Positions 12,515 through 23,074 are shown, counted from the stretch's first letter. The stretch is 64,000 nt of DNA from Delphinapterus leucas (GCF_002288925.2 NW_022098058.1:4602949-4666948); one strand, 5' to 3'. Numbers and translations are program-made. The notes: a model not told the origin generated them from the letters alone.

Positions 12515-12580
12515 GAAGACTGACTTACTCAAGGTTACATAACTAGTGTAGGTTAGGATTAGAATGGAGGAATTCTGACT
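12515..12580 (-). repeat. MIR SINE, part 2
   Basis: The block CTTACTCAAGGTTACATAACTAG continues the antisense MIR begun at 12175. The remaining few bases lie right of the retrocopy at 13589-13612 (CTTTCCACTATTTTGCCA). Confidence 0.55.
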
Positions 12581-12604
12581 CTTCACTAACATTTTTTTTT
12601 TTTT

Positions 12605-12925
12605 AATTGATTTTTGGCTGTATTGGGTCTTCGTTGCTGCGCGGGCTTTCTCTAGTTGAGCAGGGGCTACTTGTCGTTACGGTGTGCAGGCTTCTCATTG
12701 TGGTGGCTTCTCTTGTTGCGCAGCATGGGCTCTAGGTGCGTGGGCTTCAGTAGCAGCATGTGGGCTCAGTAGTTGTGGCTCACAGGCTCTCGAGTGCAGG
12801 CTCAGTGTTGGGGCGCACGGGCTTAGCTGCCCCGCGGCATGTGGGATCTTCCCGGACCAGGGCTCGAACCCATGTCCCCTGCATTGGCAGGCGGATTCTT
12901 AACCACTGCGCCACCAGGGAAGCCC
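12605..12925 (-). mobile_element. CHR-type SINE, long form, at the 3' end of the retrocopy
   Basis: Complete long form with B box GGTTCGAGCCC on the minus strand. It has no target-site duplication of its own next to its 5' end at 12925. The duplication that brackets its tail pairs with a copy at 13576, beyond the retrocopy. Confidence 0.9.
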
Positions 12926-12952
12926 TAAAGCACCTTTTAAAAACTGATTTTC

Positions 12953-13169
12953 GGGGCTTCCCTGGTGGCGCAGTGGCTGAGAGTCCGCCTGCCATGCAGG
13001 GGACACGGGTTCGTACCCTGGTCCAGGAAGATCCCACATGCCGCAGAGATGCTAGGCCTGTGAGCCACGGCCGCTGAGCCTACGCGTCCGGAGCCTGTGC
13101 ACCGCAATGGGAAAGGCCACAACAGTGAGAGGCCTACGTACCGCAAAAAACAACAACAACAACAACAAC
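12953..13169 (+). mobile_element. CHR-type SINE, short form
   Basis: Inserted into the retrocopy with an 11-bp duplication AACTGATTTTC (12942-12952 and 13170-13180). Its tail is a CAA repeat rather than pure A. It is younger than the retrocopy it interrupts. Confidence 0.93.
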
Positions 13170-13612
13170 AACTGATTTTCTGTTACTCATGGCACCCGTT
13201 TCTCTTTCCGTTTTTTCTGTGTGGCCACTGGGACTCTCTTTCTTCCAGTGCCAGTGGCGGGGGTGGGGGACGGGGAGGGGGAGGGCTTGCTTTGGCTTTG
13301 TGTCTGTGACATGAGTGGGACCAGGAGGATCCGAGCCTGGCAGCAAGGTCTGGGTGATGGGGGTGGTGGTGGCGGTGCAAGTTCAGAGCCCAGTCAAGGT
13401 GGGGTTGGGGTTGGTTTGCGCCGCTGTCCGTGATGATGAGTTCCTTGGCCAGCAGGACGCGGCTGTTCAGCTCCTCTCGGCCCTGGGAGGCGCCCACATC
13501 CTGGAACCACTAAGGCAGGAGCGCCGGGGTCCCGGCTCCCGGCTCCCGCCACCCGCGAGTACAGGCGTCCTCTGCCTTCACTAACATTCTTTCCACTATT
13601 TTGCCATTCAGT

Positions 13613-13834
13613 TATTTGCATCCATTTCTGTGCTTCTGTGTTTACTTGGAGGAAATAAAATTATAAATTATATTTCTCATGCTCTAGCTCTGTCATTTAT
13701 TTTTTCTACATTGGCTTTATCTTATAAATTTACAGCAGCTTTTGCATACTTAAAGTTCCCTCAAAGTTTCTCTGTACATTCATCTTAATAACTGAAGATT
13801 CCATGACTTACTTCAACAAAAGAAGTTAAGACCA
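13613..13834. other. single-copy AT-rich sequence
   Basis: No feature recognised between the last MIR bases and the next SINE. Confidence 0.4.
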
Positions 13835-13848
13835 CCAGGTCATTTCTT

Positions 13849-14047
13849 TTGTTTTTTGCGGTACGCAGGCCTCTCACTGTTGTGGCCTCTCCCGTTGCAG
13901 AGCACAGGCTCCGGACGCGCAGGCTCAGCGGCCATGGCTCACGGGCCCAGCCGCTCCGCAGCACGTGGGATCCTCCCAGACCGGGGCACGAACCCGTGTC
14001 CCCTGCATCGGCAGGCGGACTCTCAACCACTGTGCCACCAGGGAAGC
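13849..14047 (-). mobile_element. CHR-type SINE, short form
   Basis: Flanked by CCAGGTCATTTCTT at 13835-13848 and 14048-14061. Minus-strand B box GGTTCGTGCCC is intact. The tail is short and mixed (T run at 13848-13857 interrupted by a G). Confidence 0.93.
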
Positions 14048-14218
14048 CCAGGTCATTTCTTGATAGACTTCTAACACTACAACTTAACTCTGTAATTCCA
14101 ACACTGTAATTCCTCCTCAGCAGATGTCTCATCTATTACTTACAGTTTCCAATGGTCTGCTACGGGGAAAGGACCCTCTGATCTAAATATCTTTTTTTAA
14201 AAAATATATTTATTTTAC

Positions 14219-14254
<36 letters not shown>

Positions 14255-14255
14255 T

Positions 14256-14451
14256 TTTTGCGGTACGCGGGCCTCTCACTGTTGTGGCCTCCCCCCGTTG
14301 CGGAGCACAGGCTCCAGACGCGCAGGCTCAGCGGCCATGGCTCACGGGCCCAGCCACTCCACGGCATGTGGGATCTTCCCGGACCGGGGCACGAACCCGT
14401 GTCCCCTGCATCGGCAGGCGGACTCTCAACCACTGCACCACCAGGGAAGCC
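14256..14451 (-). mobile_element. CHR-type SINE, short form (left copy of duplicated block)
   Basis: Inserted in the (TTTA)n tail of the older SINE. TACTTATTTATTT-like sequence is on both sides. It has a run of six C near 14290 where the right copy has five; otherwise the two copies are the same. Confidence 0.92.
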
Positions 14452-14526
14452 CTACTTATTTATTTTTTTGGCTGCACCAACCAGGTCTTAGTTGTGGCAT
14501 GCGGGATCTTTGTTGCAGCATGCAGA

Positions 14527-14626
14527 NNNNNNNNNNNNNNNNNNNNNNNNNNNNNNNNNNNNNNNNNNNNNNNNNNNNNNNNNNNNNNNNNNNNNNNNNN
14601 NNNNNNNNNNNNNNNNNNNNNNNNNN
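14527..14626. other. assembly gap of exactly 100 N
   Basis: One hundred N is a usual placeholder for a gap of unknown size. The 270 bases before it (14256-14526) repeat after it (14627-14896) with a single one-base length difference. Confidence 0.98.
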
Positions 14627-14821
14627 TTTTGCGGTACGCGGGCCTCTCACTGTTGTGGCCTCCCCCGTTGCGGAGCACAGGCTCCAGACGCGCAGGCTCA
14701 GCGGCCATGGCTCACGGGCCCAGCCACTCCACGGCATGTGGGATCTTCCCGGACCGGGGCACGAACCCGTGTCCCCTGCATCGGCAGGCGGACTCTCAAC
14801 CACTGCACCACCAGGGAAGCC
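14627..14821 (-). mobile_element. CHR-type SINE, short form (right copy of duplicated block)
   Basis: Repeats 14256-14451 apart from one C. It is probably the same genomic SINE assembled twice across the gap rather than a second insertion. Confidence 0.88.
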
Positions 14822-15144
14822 CTACTTATTTATTTTTTTGGCTGCACCAACCAGGTCTTAGTTGTGGCATGCGGGATCTTTGTTGCAGCATGCAGACTTC
14901 TTAGTTGTGGCATGCATGTGGGATCTAGTTCCCAGACCAGGGATCGAACCCAGGCCCCCTGCATTGGGAGCACAGAGTCTTACCCACTGGACCACCAGGG
15001 AAGTCCCTGGTCTAAATATCTTGACCTCACACTCTTCACATAATTTACCTAGAAGCCAGATCAGAATTATTTCATTTCTGCCATTTACATCTCTCCTTTT
15101 AAAGCAATGCTTAAGAACCATTTCCTTTGCCAAGACAAGTCAAT

Positions 15145-16775
15145 AGTCTTTTCAACAAATGATACTGGGACAAGTGGCTATCAACATGCAAAAGAATGAA
15201 GTTGGACTCTTCCTCACACAATATACAAAAATTAACTCAAAATGAATCGAGGATCTAAATGTAAGACCTAAAACTATGAAACTCTTCGAAGAAAACATGG
15301 ATGTAAATCTTCATGACCTTGGATATAGTCAATGGTTTCTTAGATATGACACCAAAAGCATAAGCCACAAAAGAAAAAAAAAGATAAAACAGACCAAACT
15401 TCAAAGGACACCATTAAGAAATTGAAGAGACAACCCACAGAATGGGAAAAAATGTTTGCAACTCATAAGCGTTATAAGGGACTTGTACATAGAATATATA
15501 AAGAACCATTACAACTAAATATTAGAGAGAAAACTCAATTTAGAAATGGGCAATGGACCTGAAGAGACATTTCTCAAAAGGAGACTGACAAATGGCCAAT
15601 ATGCACATGAAAAGATGCTCAACATCATTAGCCATTAGCGAAATGCAAATCAAAACCACAATCAGATACCACTTCATACCTAACTAGGATGGCGTTAATA
15701 AAGAAGACAGACAATAACTAGAATTGGTGAGAATGTAGAGAAAATAGAACCCTCATAGACTGCTGGTAGGAATGTAAAATGGTGCAGTCCCTTGGTAAAC
15801 AGTCTGGCAGTTCCTCAAATGATTAAACAGAGTTACGAAATGATCCAACAATTCCACTCCTAGGTACATGCCCAAGAGAAATAAAGACAAATGTCCATAC
15901 AAAAACTTGTGCACAGATATTCACAACAGCATTATTCATTGTATCAAAAAAGTAGAAACAACTCAAATGTCCATCAACTGATGAATGAATATATAAAATG
16001 TGATATATCCATATAATTGAATATTATTTGGCAATAATAAGGAAATACTGATATACAACATACAGTATAATCTTATAAATTTATTTATTTTTATTTATTA
16101 TTTTTGGCTGTGTTGGTTCTTCGTTGCTGTGCATGGGCTTTCTCTAGCTGCAGCAAGCAGGCGCTACTCTTGCGGTGTGCGGGTGTTGCGCAGTGCGCAA
16201 GCTTCTCATTGCGGTGGCTTCTCTTGTTGTGGAGCACAGGCTCTAGGTGCAGGGGCTTCAGTAGTTGTGGCTCATGGGCTCTAGAATGCAGGCTCAGTAG
16301 TTGTGGCGCATGGGCTTAGTTGCTCCGCAGCATGTGGGATCTTCCCGGACCAGGGCTTGAACCAGTGTCCCCTGCACTGCCAGGTAGACTCACAACCACT
16401 GTGCCACCAGGGAAGCCCCACACAGTATAATCTTGAAAACAGTATGCTAAATTAAAGAAGCTAGTCACAAAGGACCATATATTTTATGATTTGATTTGTA
16501 TAAAATGTCCAGAACATGCAAATATATAGATACAGAAACTAGATTAGTGGTTGCCTAGGGCTGGGGTGAATGGGAAGATTGGGCAGTGATGGCTAAGATG
16601 TATGGGGTTTCTTTTTTGGGTAATAAAAATGTTCTAAAATTAATTGTGGTGATGGTTGCAAAGCTCTGAATAAGGTAAAAATCATAGAATTGTAGAGCTT
16701 CAATGGGTGAATTGTATAGTATGTGATTATACTTTTAAAAAACTGTTAAAACTTGTTGAAAAGCTGTTAAAACTT
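15145..16775 (+). mobile_element. 5'-truncated L1, ORF2 C-terminal part and 3' UTR
   Basis: Sense L1. The sequence starts in the part of ORF2 that encodes the C-terminal region and passes the GATGGCGTTAATAAAGAAGACAG and TCCACTCCTAGGTACATGCCC segments. It then runs into an L1MA-like 3' UTR (GGTTGCCTAGGGCTGGGG near 16550). Many stops break the frame. A SINE interrupts it at 16075-16421. The 3' end is A-poor and approximate. Confidence 0.88.
16075..16421 (-). mobile_element. CHR-type SINE, long form, inside L1
   Basis: The 13-bp duplication ACAGTATAATCTT at 16062-16074 and 16422-16434 brackets it. Reverse orientation. The B box is mutated to GGTTCAAGCCC. The L1 sequence is continuous across the insertion. 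Confidence 0.94.
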
Positions 16776-17440
16776 AAAAATCATTCCGTGATGAAATACT
16801 TCTAACAGGACTTGTGCCCTCCTCGGCCACCCCAACTCTTAAGATCAATACAGGTTTACTGCATAGATGTACTTGATTACAGACAGCATGGTATGTACCA
16901 AAGAAAGAATCCTAGCCAGGGACAGAAGAAAACAAACTCAATCCCAGTTTTAGCACAAATAACCTGTGCAGACAAATCTCAATTAGCCCCAGTTTCCTCA
17001 TCTCTGAAGTCTCTTATGATAAAATTCTTGGCTGAATCAACTCTCTTAGAAAGATTTTCTTGTAGTTTGCACAAATTTGAACTTAATGAGCAGTTGAGAA
17101 CTCTAGGGAGGCTGGGATAAGGGATAAAAAAAGAATTAAACATTCCTATAAAAGGCTTCTGTAGAAAAGTGTCATTGTACTTCATGGTATCTATTATGGT
17201 GAATCTTTGGAATATGCAGCTACTCCTCTACTGTTATATAAGTATTCAGAGTAAAAAATTTTATCATGAAACAAGAAAAACAAAGTTGTATTTACACTTA
17301 CACAAATGGCACTGTGAAGTATATGTGATTGACACCAGAATTAGAAAATACTCATAAAGCTGTTACGCTGTAATGCACCATTGATTCTTTTGGATAACGA
17401 AATGTCTTTTCATCCCAAACAACATGTTACTATTTTCATT
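16776..17440. other. single-copy sequence
   Basis: A 102-codon frame at 16812-17120 has no recognised domain, no flanking splice signals and no usable start context. I see nothing else. Confidence 0.45.
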
Positions 17441-17452
17441 ACAACTACTACT

Positions 17453-17889
17453 TTCGGGACTTCCCTGGTGGTACAGTGGTTAAGAATCCGCCTGCCACTG
17501 CAGGGAACACGGGTTCGATCCCTGGTCTGGGAAGATCCCACATGCCGGGGAACAGCTAAGCCCGTGCACCGCAACTACTGAGCCTGCACTCTAGAGCCCG
17601 CGAGCCACAACTACTGAGCCCATGTGCCACAACTACCAAAGCCCGTGCGCTCTAGGGCCCATGTGCTGCAACTACTGAAGCCTGTGCACCTAGAGCCTGT
17701 GCTCTGCAACAAGAGAAGCCAGCGCAATGAGAAGCCTGCGCACCGCAACGAAGAGTAGCCCCCGCTTGCTGCAGCTAGAGAAAGCCCGTGCGCAGCAACG
17801 AAGACCCAACATAGCCAAAAACAAATAACTAACTAAATAAAAATTTAAAAAAAAATATATGTATGTATATATAAACATATATAATATAT
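17453..17889 (+). mobile_element. CHR-type SINE, long form, with TA-rich tail
   Basis: Flanked by ACAACTACTACT (17441-17452 and 17890-17901). B box GGTTCGATCCC is intact. It is longer than usual because a segment ending in ACTACTGA is repeated inside the body (17575-17690), and the tail has grown into a TA microsatellite (17850-17889). Confidence 0.93.
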
Positions 17890-17939
17890 ACAACTACTAC
17901 TATCAATAACCACCAAAAGAATAGTGACCTTCTAAGTAC

Positions 17940-18068
17940 TAGGCTCTTCATATACATTACTTCATTTAATCCTCAAAATACCCCACACTCTACTTATTCA
18001 TTGGCCTCATTTTTAAAGATGAGGAAATTAAGGCTCAGAGAAGGTAAGCCACTTGGTTACCTCTGCTA
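17940..18068 (-). repeat. MIR SINE remnant
   Basis: Antisense MIR core: TAAAGATGAGGAAATTAAGGC then TCAGAGAAGGTAAGCCACTTG. Confidence 0.7.
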
Positions 18069-18267
18069 TTCGATCTATCTTCGATGTTCTCATAGAGGGG
18101 CCTACTTCAAATGACAAACCAAATCCCAAGGGACAGGCTTCATTTTATTCTACCTATCCTAAAGGAAGGTAGCTACCTTGCTAGCTTCATTTTTGTTCCT
18201 ATGTCTTTAGGTTCACATTGTGACAGCAGCTCAAAAGAACTGGATGGTTTGTAAACAATGTATACAT

Positions 18268-18530
18268 TAGGATGGTATCCATTACCATTGGGCCTTGGCT
18301 CCTGAACTTCTCTCATCCTGGAATGCCCTTCTAACTCTCTCTATAGCCGAGACCACCATGATCTTAAAGGCCCAAATGCCAATGCTCCCATGAAGATTTC
18401 TCTGAGTTCCCTTTGAGGAAATCCTTTTCCCAACTCTCATAGCATTTCACGAATGAATAATAAATTACCTACTCTGAGCCAGATATTGTGATAGGCACTG
18501 AGTTAGTTATATTTACTTTTTTATTATATG
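18268..18530 (+). repeat. LINE-2 3' end-like remnant
   Basis: GGAATGCCCTTCTAAC and GATTTCTCTGAGTTCCC resemble the L2 3' region, followed by a degenerate MIR/L2-type end. The match is weak. Confidence 0.4.
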
Positions 18531-18664
18531 GTGCAGACCAAGGAAATTAATTGTATGTATGTTTCGCTCAGTGTATAAAAACTGGTAAATAGGTTAAATG
18601 GTCCGCAAAATGCACTGCCCCGATAAAGAAAAAAATCTTGATCACAGCTTCAAAAACATGGATA

Positions 18665-18971
18665 GGGACTTCCCTGGTGGTGCAGTAGTTAAGAATCCAC
18701 CTGTCAACGCAGGGGACATGGGTTTGATCCCTGGTCCGGGAAGATCCCACATGCCTCGGAGCAATTAAGCCCATGCACCACAACTACTGAAGCCCGCATG
18801 CCTAGAGCCTGTGCTCCGCAACAAGAGAAGCCACCACAATGAGAAGCCTGCGCACTGCAAACAAGAGTAGCCCCTGCTCACCGCAACTAGAGAAAAAAGC
18901 CCGTGCGCAGCAACGAAGACCCAACGCAGGCAATAAACAAATGACTGAATGACTGAACGAATGAATAAATA
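18665..18971 (+). mobile_element. CHR-type SINE, long form
   Basis: Duplication AAAAACATGGATA (18652-18664) against AAAAACATAGATA (18972-18984), one mismatch. B box has changed to GGTTTGATCCC. The tail is an irregular run of GACTGAATGA-like units instead of A. Confidence 0.92.
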
Positions 18972-18984
18972 AAAACATAGATAA

Positions 18985-19599
18985 TGGAGGGTGAGAGAGG
19001 CATTTTTGAGTTCAGTTTCTAAACTCTAAGAAAAACTTAAAACTCACAACCTGGTTGCTATTTATTAACTTATTTTATTAACTTATTTAAAATTCAGGTT
19101 TTAAAAAATACTCTCACTGTTTCATAAAACCTAAATCAAAGCTTTTCTTGTACTTTGGTAGGTTTCGACTGCCAAGTTTCATTTGTTTTAAAAAACAATT
19201 ACAGTCATAACGGCATCTAATGAAGCTGTTCACAGTGAAAAGCCTCTTTAACTCTAGTGACACCAAAGAGTATGACTTTTAAAAAGCTTCTTTGAAATTA
19301 TCCAAATCTCTAGAGTAAATATGGCTAATGTTGTGTTCCATGTACCTAATTAAATTAGGTGCAAAATGGATGCTTACATTGCTGATAAGATATTTAAACC
19401 TTAATTTCACCTTGTAACTTTAACACTGGTACCAAGTAGGTATCTAAAGGTGAGAGAGCTCTTGTAGCAACTTCAGGGAAAGAGGTAGAAGGTGGCAATG
19501 AGGCTGGTTTGTTGTAGAAGTTTTTAGAAAATCAAGTATTTTTAAGTTGAGACAACCCATTTATCTTCACCACTTTCTAAAAAAAATAAGCATAGCATA
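18985..19599. other. single-copy AT-rich sequence
   Basis: No gene or repeat recognised. Confidence 0.4.
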
Positions 19600-19785
19600 T
19601 TATGTAATCTTAGTATACTACTATATTGAGAGTTTTACACATATTCAGTATAATCTCATAACAGCCCTAGGAGGAAGTTGCTACCACCACCATCTTCAAC
19701 TCAAAGATGAAGCTGAGAGGATAAGAAACTTGCTCAAGGTAACAGAACTGATAAGTAAAGAAGAAGGGATTTGCACCTAGGTGTT
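19600..19785 (-). repeat. MIR SINE remnant
   Basis: Antisense MIR: CAAAGATGAAGCTGAGAGGATAAG, then ACTTGCTCAAGGTAACAGAACTG and a GGGATTTGCACC end. Confidence 0.65.
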
Positions 19786-21039
19786 TCCAGCCTATAAAGA
19801 AAGCCTATCTGTGCTTTCAACTTGTATGATAATTTTTGGTAATCATTTAGAACACAGCATGAATTTTCAAGACTTCCCCATTATCACACAATAAAAAGAG
19901 AATAAAATTTCTTAGAAAACACACACTTCACTGTCATGTGTTAAATCAAATTAAACTAGATTTCAAGGTACCAGCTATTAGTGCTGGGGACACTGATCTC
20001 GTAGGAAAATTCTTCTATTCAGGAGTACCAAAAAACAAAAAAAACAAAAAACAGAGAAAAAAAAATTCCCAACAGTTTTAAACATGCATTCTCATTTCTT
20101 GAAACTCACTCTTCTCTTTGGCTTGTATGATGAGATTATAAAACATTTTGTTGTCATGTCCTGCACCAACTCCACACCTTCTCTTGTGGGCTCATAATCA
20201 GAGTAACACCAACAGCTTCTCAGCCACAGTGCCAAAGCCGAGCGCTTCACTCTGTAGCTCGACCTCTTCCAAGAGCAGCTTCACATTTCTCTTACCCTAG
20301 CTGTTGCCACAAGAATCCTCCCCCTTCAAAGCAAATGCCCTGATGGGAAACCTTGTACATCTACAGTTGTGGTGTGTAGCCTCTAGGGCAGCGTTGCCAG
20401 ATGTTCTGGATCCTAACGGTATTGGTCTCTCTTTCTCCACTTCAGGAGCACAAAGCATGTCCTCGCTACCCAAAGAGACAGACATGGCTGAACCTCTCTT
20501 CTTTTTGTCTATTTTTTAAAATCCCTGAAAGGGAGGAAAAGAAATTAAGTACTCTTACAGAAGATTTAATGAATATACATGTAGCTTTAAAAACTGTTTT
20601 AATTTTCAATAATATGCAGACTGATGACTACTGTGTAATATCAAGTGTTAGAAAACTTGGTCCTAAAGAGATTCCACTAATAAACTCGATGATAAGGAGA
20701 CAATCATAATTACACTCAACACTACTTGTGCATTTGTATAATAAATGTTTTTTCCATAAGGATATTGGAAGGCTAAGGAAATTCAATAAAGCATTCCCAG
20801 CATTCTTAAAAGAGAAAATGGACCGCTGTAAGGAATATGTGAAATACTTACATTCTCACTAGTTTTAAAATTAGATGAAGTCACACCAGGTTTATTATTC
20901 TATATACTTAGTCCCCTCACCTTCTTTTTGAGACAGAGGGGGACAGGGGCAAGTGTCTGCTGTTTTCAACACTGTGGCAACAGCATCTGTGCAATGTCCA
21001 GCACGTCACCAGTACTCAGTTGGAGATAATAGTATGGAG
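19786..21039. other. single-copy sequence, GC-richer patch in the middle
   Basis: An A-rich low-complexity stretch lies at 20029-20070. The patch at 20150-20500 is less AT-rich than its surroundings and has overlapping frames on both strands (60-100 codons). I cannot assign it to a repeat or gene. Confidence 0.4.
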
Positions 21040-21235
21040 GAGCAGAAAGAACACCTACTTACTTTCTTACTTTTTGTAAACTTGGGCAAGCTTTTTGAAT
21101 TTCAGTCTCAGTTTCCTCATCAGTAAAACAGGAATAATATTTACTTTGTATAAATGCTGTGAGAATGAAATGAATTAATGTATGAGAGCTTTTTCTTCTA
21201 GGCACATAACAGGCATTCAATAAAATGTTAATCCC
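21040..21235 (+). repeat. MIR SINE
   Basis: Sense MIR with the typical CTTGGGCAAGC, TCAGTTTCCTCATCAGTAAAA and GGCACATAACAGGCATTCAATAA blocks. Confidence 0.8.
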
Positions 21236-21421
21236 CCATATACTTGAAGCCTAATCTAAAATATAAATTTAACCCTGAACGCATGCTCCATTAATGCAGG
21301 CTGCAAAAGGATTCTTAAAAATGAATTTTTACAGGTTCCTCAGTTACCCACCCTCTTTTTGTTTCATTGTATTTTATAAATAGTTTATTTTCCCTACAGT
21401 TCAATTTTTTTATGGCACAAT

Positions 21422-21540
21422 GATTTTTTTTAACGTCTTTATTGGAGTATAATTGCTTTACAATGGTGTGTTAGTTTCTGCTGTATAACAAAGTGAATCA
21501 GCTATACATATACATATATCCCCATATCTCCTCCCTCTTG
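21422..21540 (-). mobile_element. L1 3' end, very short copy
   Basis: Antisense: a T run, then AACGTCTTTATTGGAGTATAAT, CTGTATAACAAAGTGAATCAG and CCCATATCTCCTCCCTCTTG, as in cetartiodactyl L1 3' UTRs. It is only about 110 bp long, cut short by 5' truncation. Confidence 0.8.
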
Positions 21541-21545
21541 TAATT

Positions 21546-21869
21546 TTGTTTTATTATTTTATTTATTTTTCGCTGCATTGGGTCTTCGTTGCTGCGCACG
21601 GGCTTTCTCTAGTTGCGGTGAGCGGGGGCTACTCTTCGTTGCAGTGCGTGGGCTTCTCATTGCGGTGGCTTCTTTTGCTGCGGAGCACAGGCTCTAGGTG
21701 CGCGGGCTTCATTAGTTGTGGCACGTGGGCTCTAGAGCACAGGCTCAGTAGTTGTGGCACACGGGCTTAGTTGCTCCGTGGCATGTGGGATCTTCCCGGA
21801 CCAGGGCTCGAACCCGTGTCCCCTGCATTGGCAAGCGCATTCTTAACGACTGCACCAATGGGGAAGCCC
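21546..21869 (-). mobile_element. CHR-type SINE, long form
   Basis: Reverse orientation, B box GGTTCGAGCCC on the minus strand. Its right end reads CCAATGGGGAAGCCC, with a change from the usual CCACCAGGGAAGCCC. No clear duplication found. Confidence 0.92.
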
Positions 21870-21921
21870 CCAACCCAGTTCTTAAAAAATATTTTTAAAG
21901 ATGGTTTACAATAAGAAACAG

Positions 21922-22125
21922 GGACATCCCTGGTAGTCCAGTCCTCAAGACTCTGCGCTCCCAATGCAGGGGGCCCAGGTTTGATCCCCCATCAGGGAAC
22001 TAGATCCTGCATGCCGCAACCAAGAGCCTGTGTGCAGCAACCAAAAGATTCCGCACACTGCAACGAAGATCCCGCGTGCCGCAACTAAAGACCCAGAACA
22101 GCCAAATAAATAAATATTTTTTTAA
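21922..22125 (+). mobile_element. older tRNA-derived SINE of the CHR group
   Basis: Starts GGGACATCCCTGGTAGTCCAG. The B-box region GGTTTGATCCC is decayed. It ends CAGCCAAATAAATAAATATTT. It is more diverged than the common long and short forms, consistent with greater age. Confidence 0.85.
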
Positions 22126-22757
22126 AAAAGAAGGAAAACAAGACAACTGAAACAAGGATAAGTAAATACGTACTACCATATAAGTAAGTAGAGAAATAAT
22201 TCATAAACTTAGACTAAATATTACAGCATTTGCTAAAACTAGACCTAAAGTTGAAGTTGAAGTCTTCCTGGTAGACAAAAAAAGTAAAAGCAAAACATGA
22301 TGAGCAACTTTTCTCTTCTCATACATAAAAACTAACACGGATTCTTTTAAAACTGGAATTTTTTTTTTTTTAACTCTTTAATGTTTACCATCTCCGCTGT
22401 TTGCCATACCTAGAAGAGTAGCATCATTACTCAGCCTCCACTGCTGACCAGTTGAAAGCACAAAGACCTGGTGATTTTCTAGGCCTCAATATAAAGATTA
22501 CAAAACATTCTCTCTTCAGGCTTTAAACATGACCAGCTATCATAGTAAATTAAATGTTGAACCAAAGTTTCCCTTCATCTAGGCTTTGACAATTTCCCCA
22601 ATGCCATTATATGGTTAAGTGCTTCCTTTCAGTTTGGTTGTGACAACAATGGTCAAACTTCTCACTTCCTTATGGTAATAATAATTCATGAGATGCTAAA
22701 GGGAAAGTAGGCTGATACAGTTCCTGCAGGCAGAACTGTAATCAACAGGTGGGGGTG
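22126..22757. other. single-copy sequence
   Basis: No L1 or SINE is recognised, which matters for reading the insertion that starts at 22772. A T run lies at 22361-22372. Confidence 0.5.
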
Positions 22758-22771
22758 AAAACTGCAAATGG

Positions 22772-23038
22772 GGGCTTCCCTGGTGGCGCAGTGGTTAAGA
22801 ATCTGCCTGCCAATGCAAGGGACATGGGTTCGAGCCCTGGTCTGGGAAGATCCCACATGCCGCGGAGCAACTGGGCCCGTGAGCCACAACTACTGAGCCT
22901 GCGCGTCTGGAGCCTGTGCTCTGCAACGGGAGAGGCCGCGACAGTGAGAGGCCGGCGCACCGCGATGAAGAGTGGCCCCCGCTCTCCGCAACTGGAGAAA
23001 GCCCTCGCAAAGAAACGAAGACCCAACACAGCCAAAAA

Positions 23039-23070
<32 letters not shown>
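22772..23070 (+). mobile_element. CHR-type SINE, intermediate form
   Basis: Its middle (GCAACGGGAGAGGCCGCGAC, then AGTGAGAGGCC) is typical of short-form copies. It nevertheless continues through the complete long-form 3' end (GAAGACCCAACACAGCCAAAAATAAA) into a (TAAA)n tail at 23037-23070. B box GGTTCGAGCCC is intact. Confidence 0.92.

Positions 23071-23071
<1 letters not shown>

Positions 23072-23074
<3 letters not shown>

Larger units (their letters stand above)
12594..13575 (-). pseudogene. processed retrocopy ending in a SINE tail, parent unknown
   Basis: The whole block lies between two perfect copies of CTTCACTAACATT (12581-12593 and 13576-13588), with a T run at 12594-12604 next to the left copy. 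That is the signature of one minus-strand retrotransposition event with a poly(A) tail. Reading the minus strand, it begins at 13575 in GC-rich sequence unlike its surroundings. It contains a protein-like stretch with REELNSRVLLAKELI (about 13470-13426), then low-complexity proline/serine-coding sequence, and ends inside a long-form CHR SINE (12925 to 12605). A later SINE splits it at 12953-13169. No continuous frame survives. I do not recognise the parent gene. The alternative is that the SINE inserted separately into the retrocopy's tail. Confidence 0.6.
14194..15010 (-). mobile_element. older CHR-group SINE hosting a younger SINE and an assembly gap
   Basis: The outer element is flanked by TCTAAATATCTT at 14182-14193 and 15011-15022. 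Its minus-strand 5' end is at 15010 (GGGACTTCCCTGGTGGTCCA), with B-box-like GGTTCGATCCC. Its 3' part includes TTGGTGCAGCCAAAAAAATA and a long (TTTA)n tail at about 14205-14253. A short-form SINE sits in the tail. The interval also contains 100 N and a 270-bp duplicated block, which is probably an assembly artefact. Confidence 0.85.

Noticed and set aside
12605..13169. Two facing SINEs as a functional inverted repeat
   Set aside because: They have different histories: one belongs to the retrocopy's 3' end and the other is a later insertion with its own duplication. Facing SINEs are common by chance at this density.
14284..14904. Open frames of up to 206 codons across the 100-N gap
   Set aside because: They are read through N and through SINE sequence; the SINE in either orientation yields Gly/Arg/Pro-rich frames by chance.
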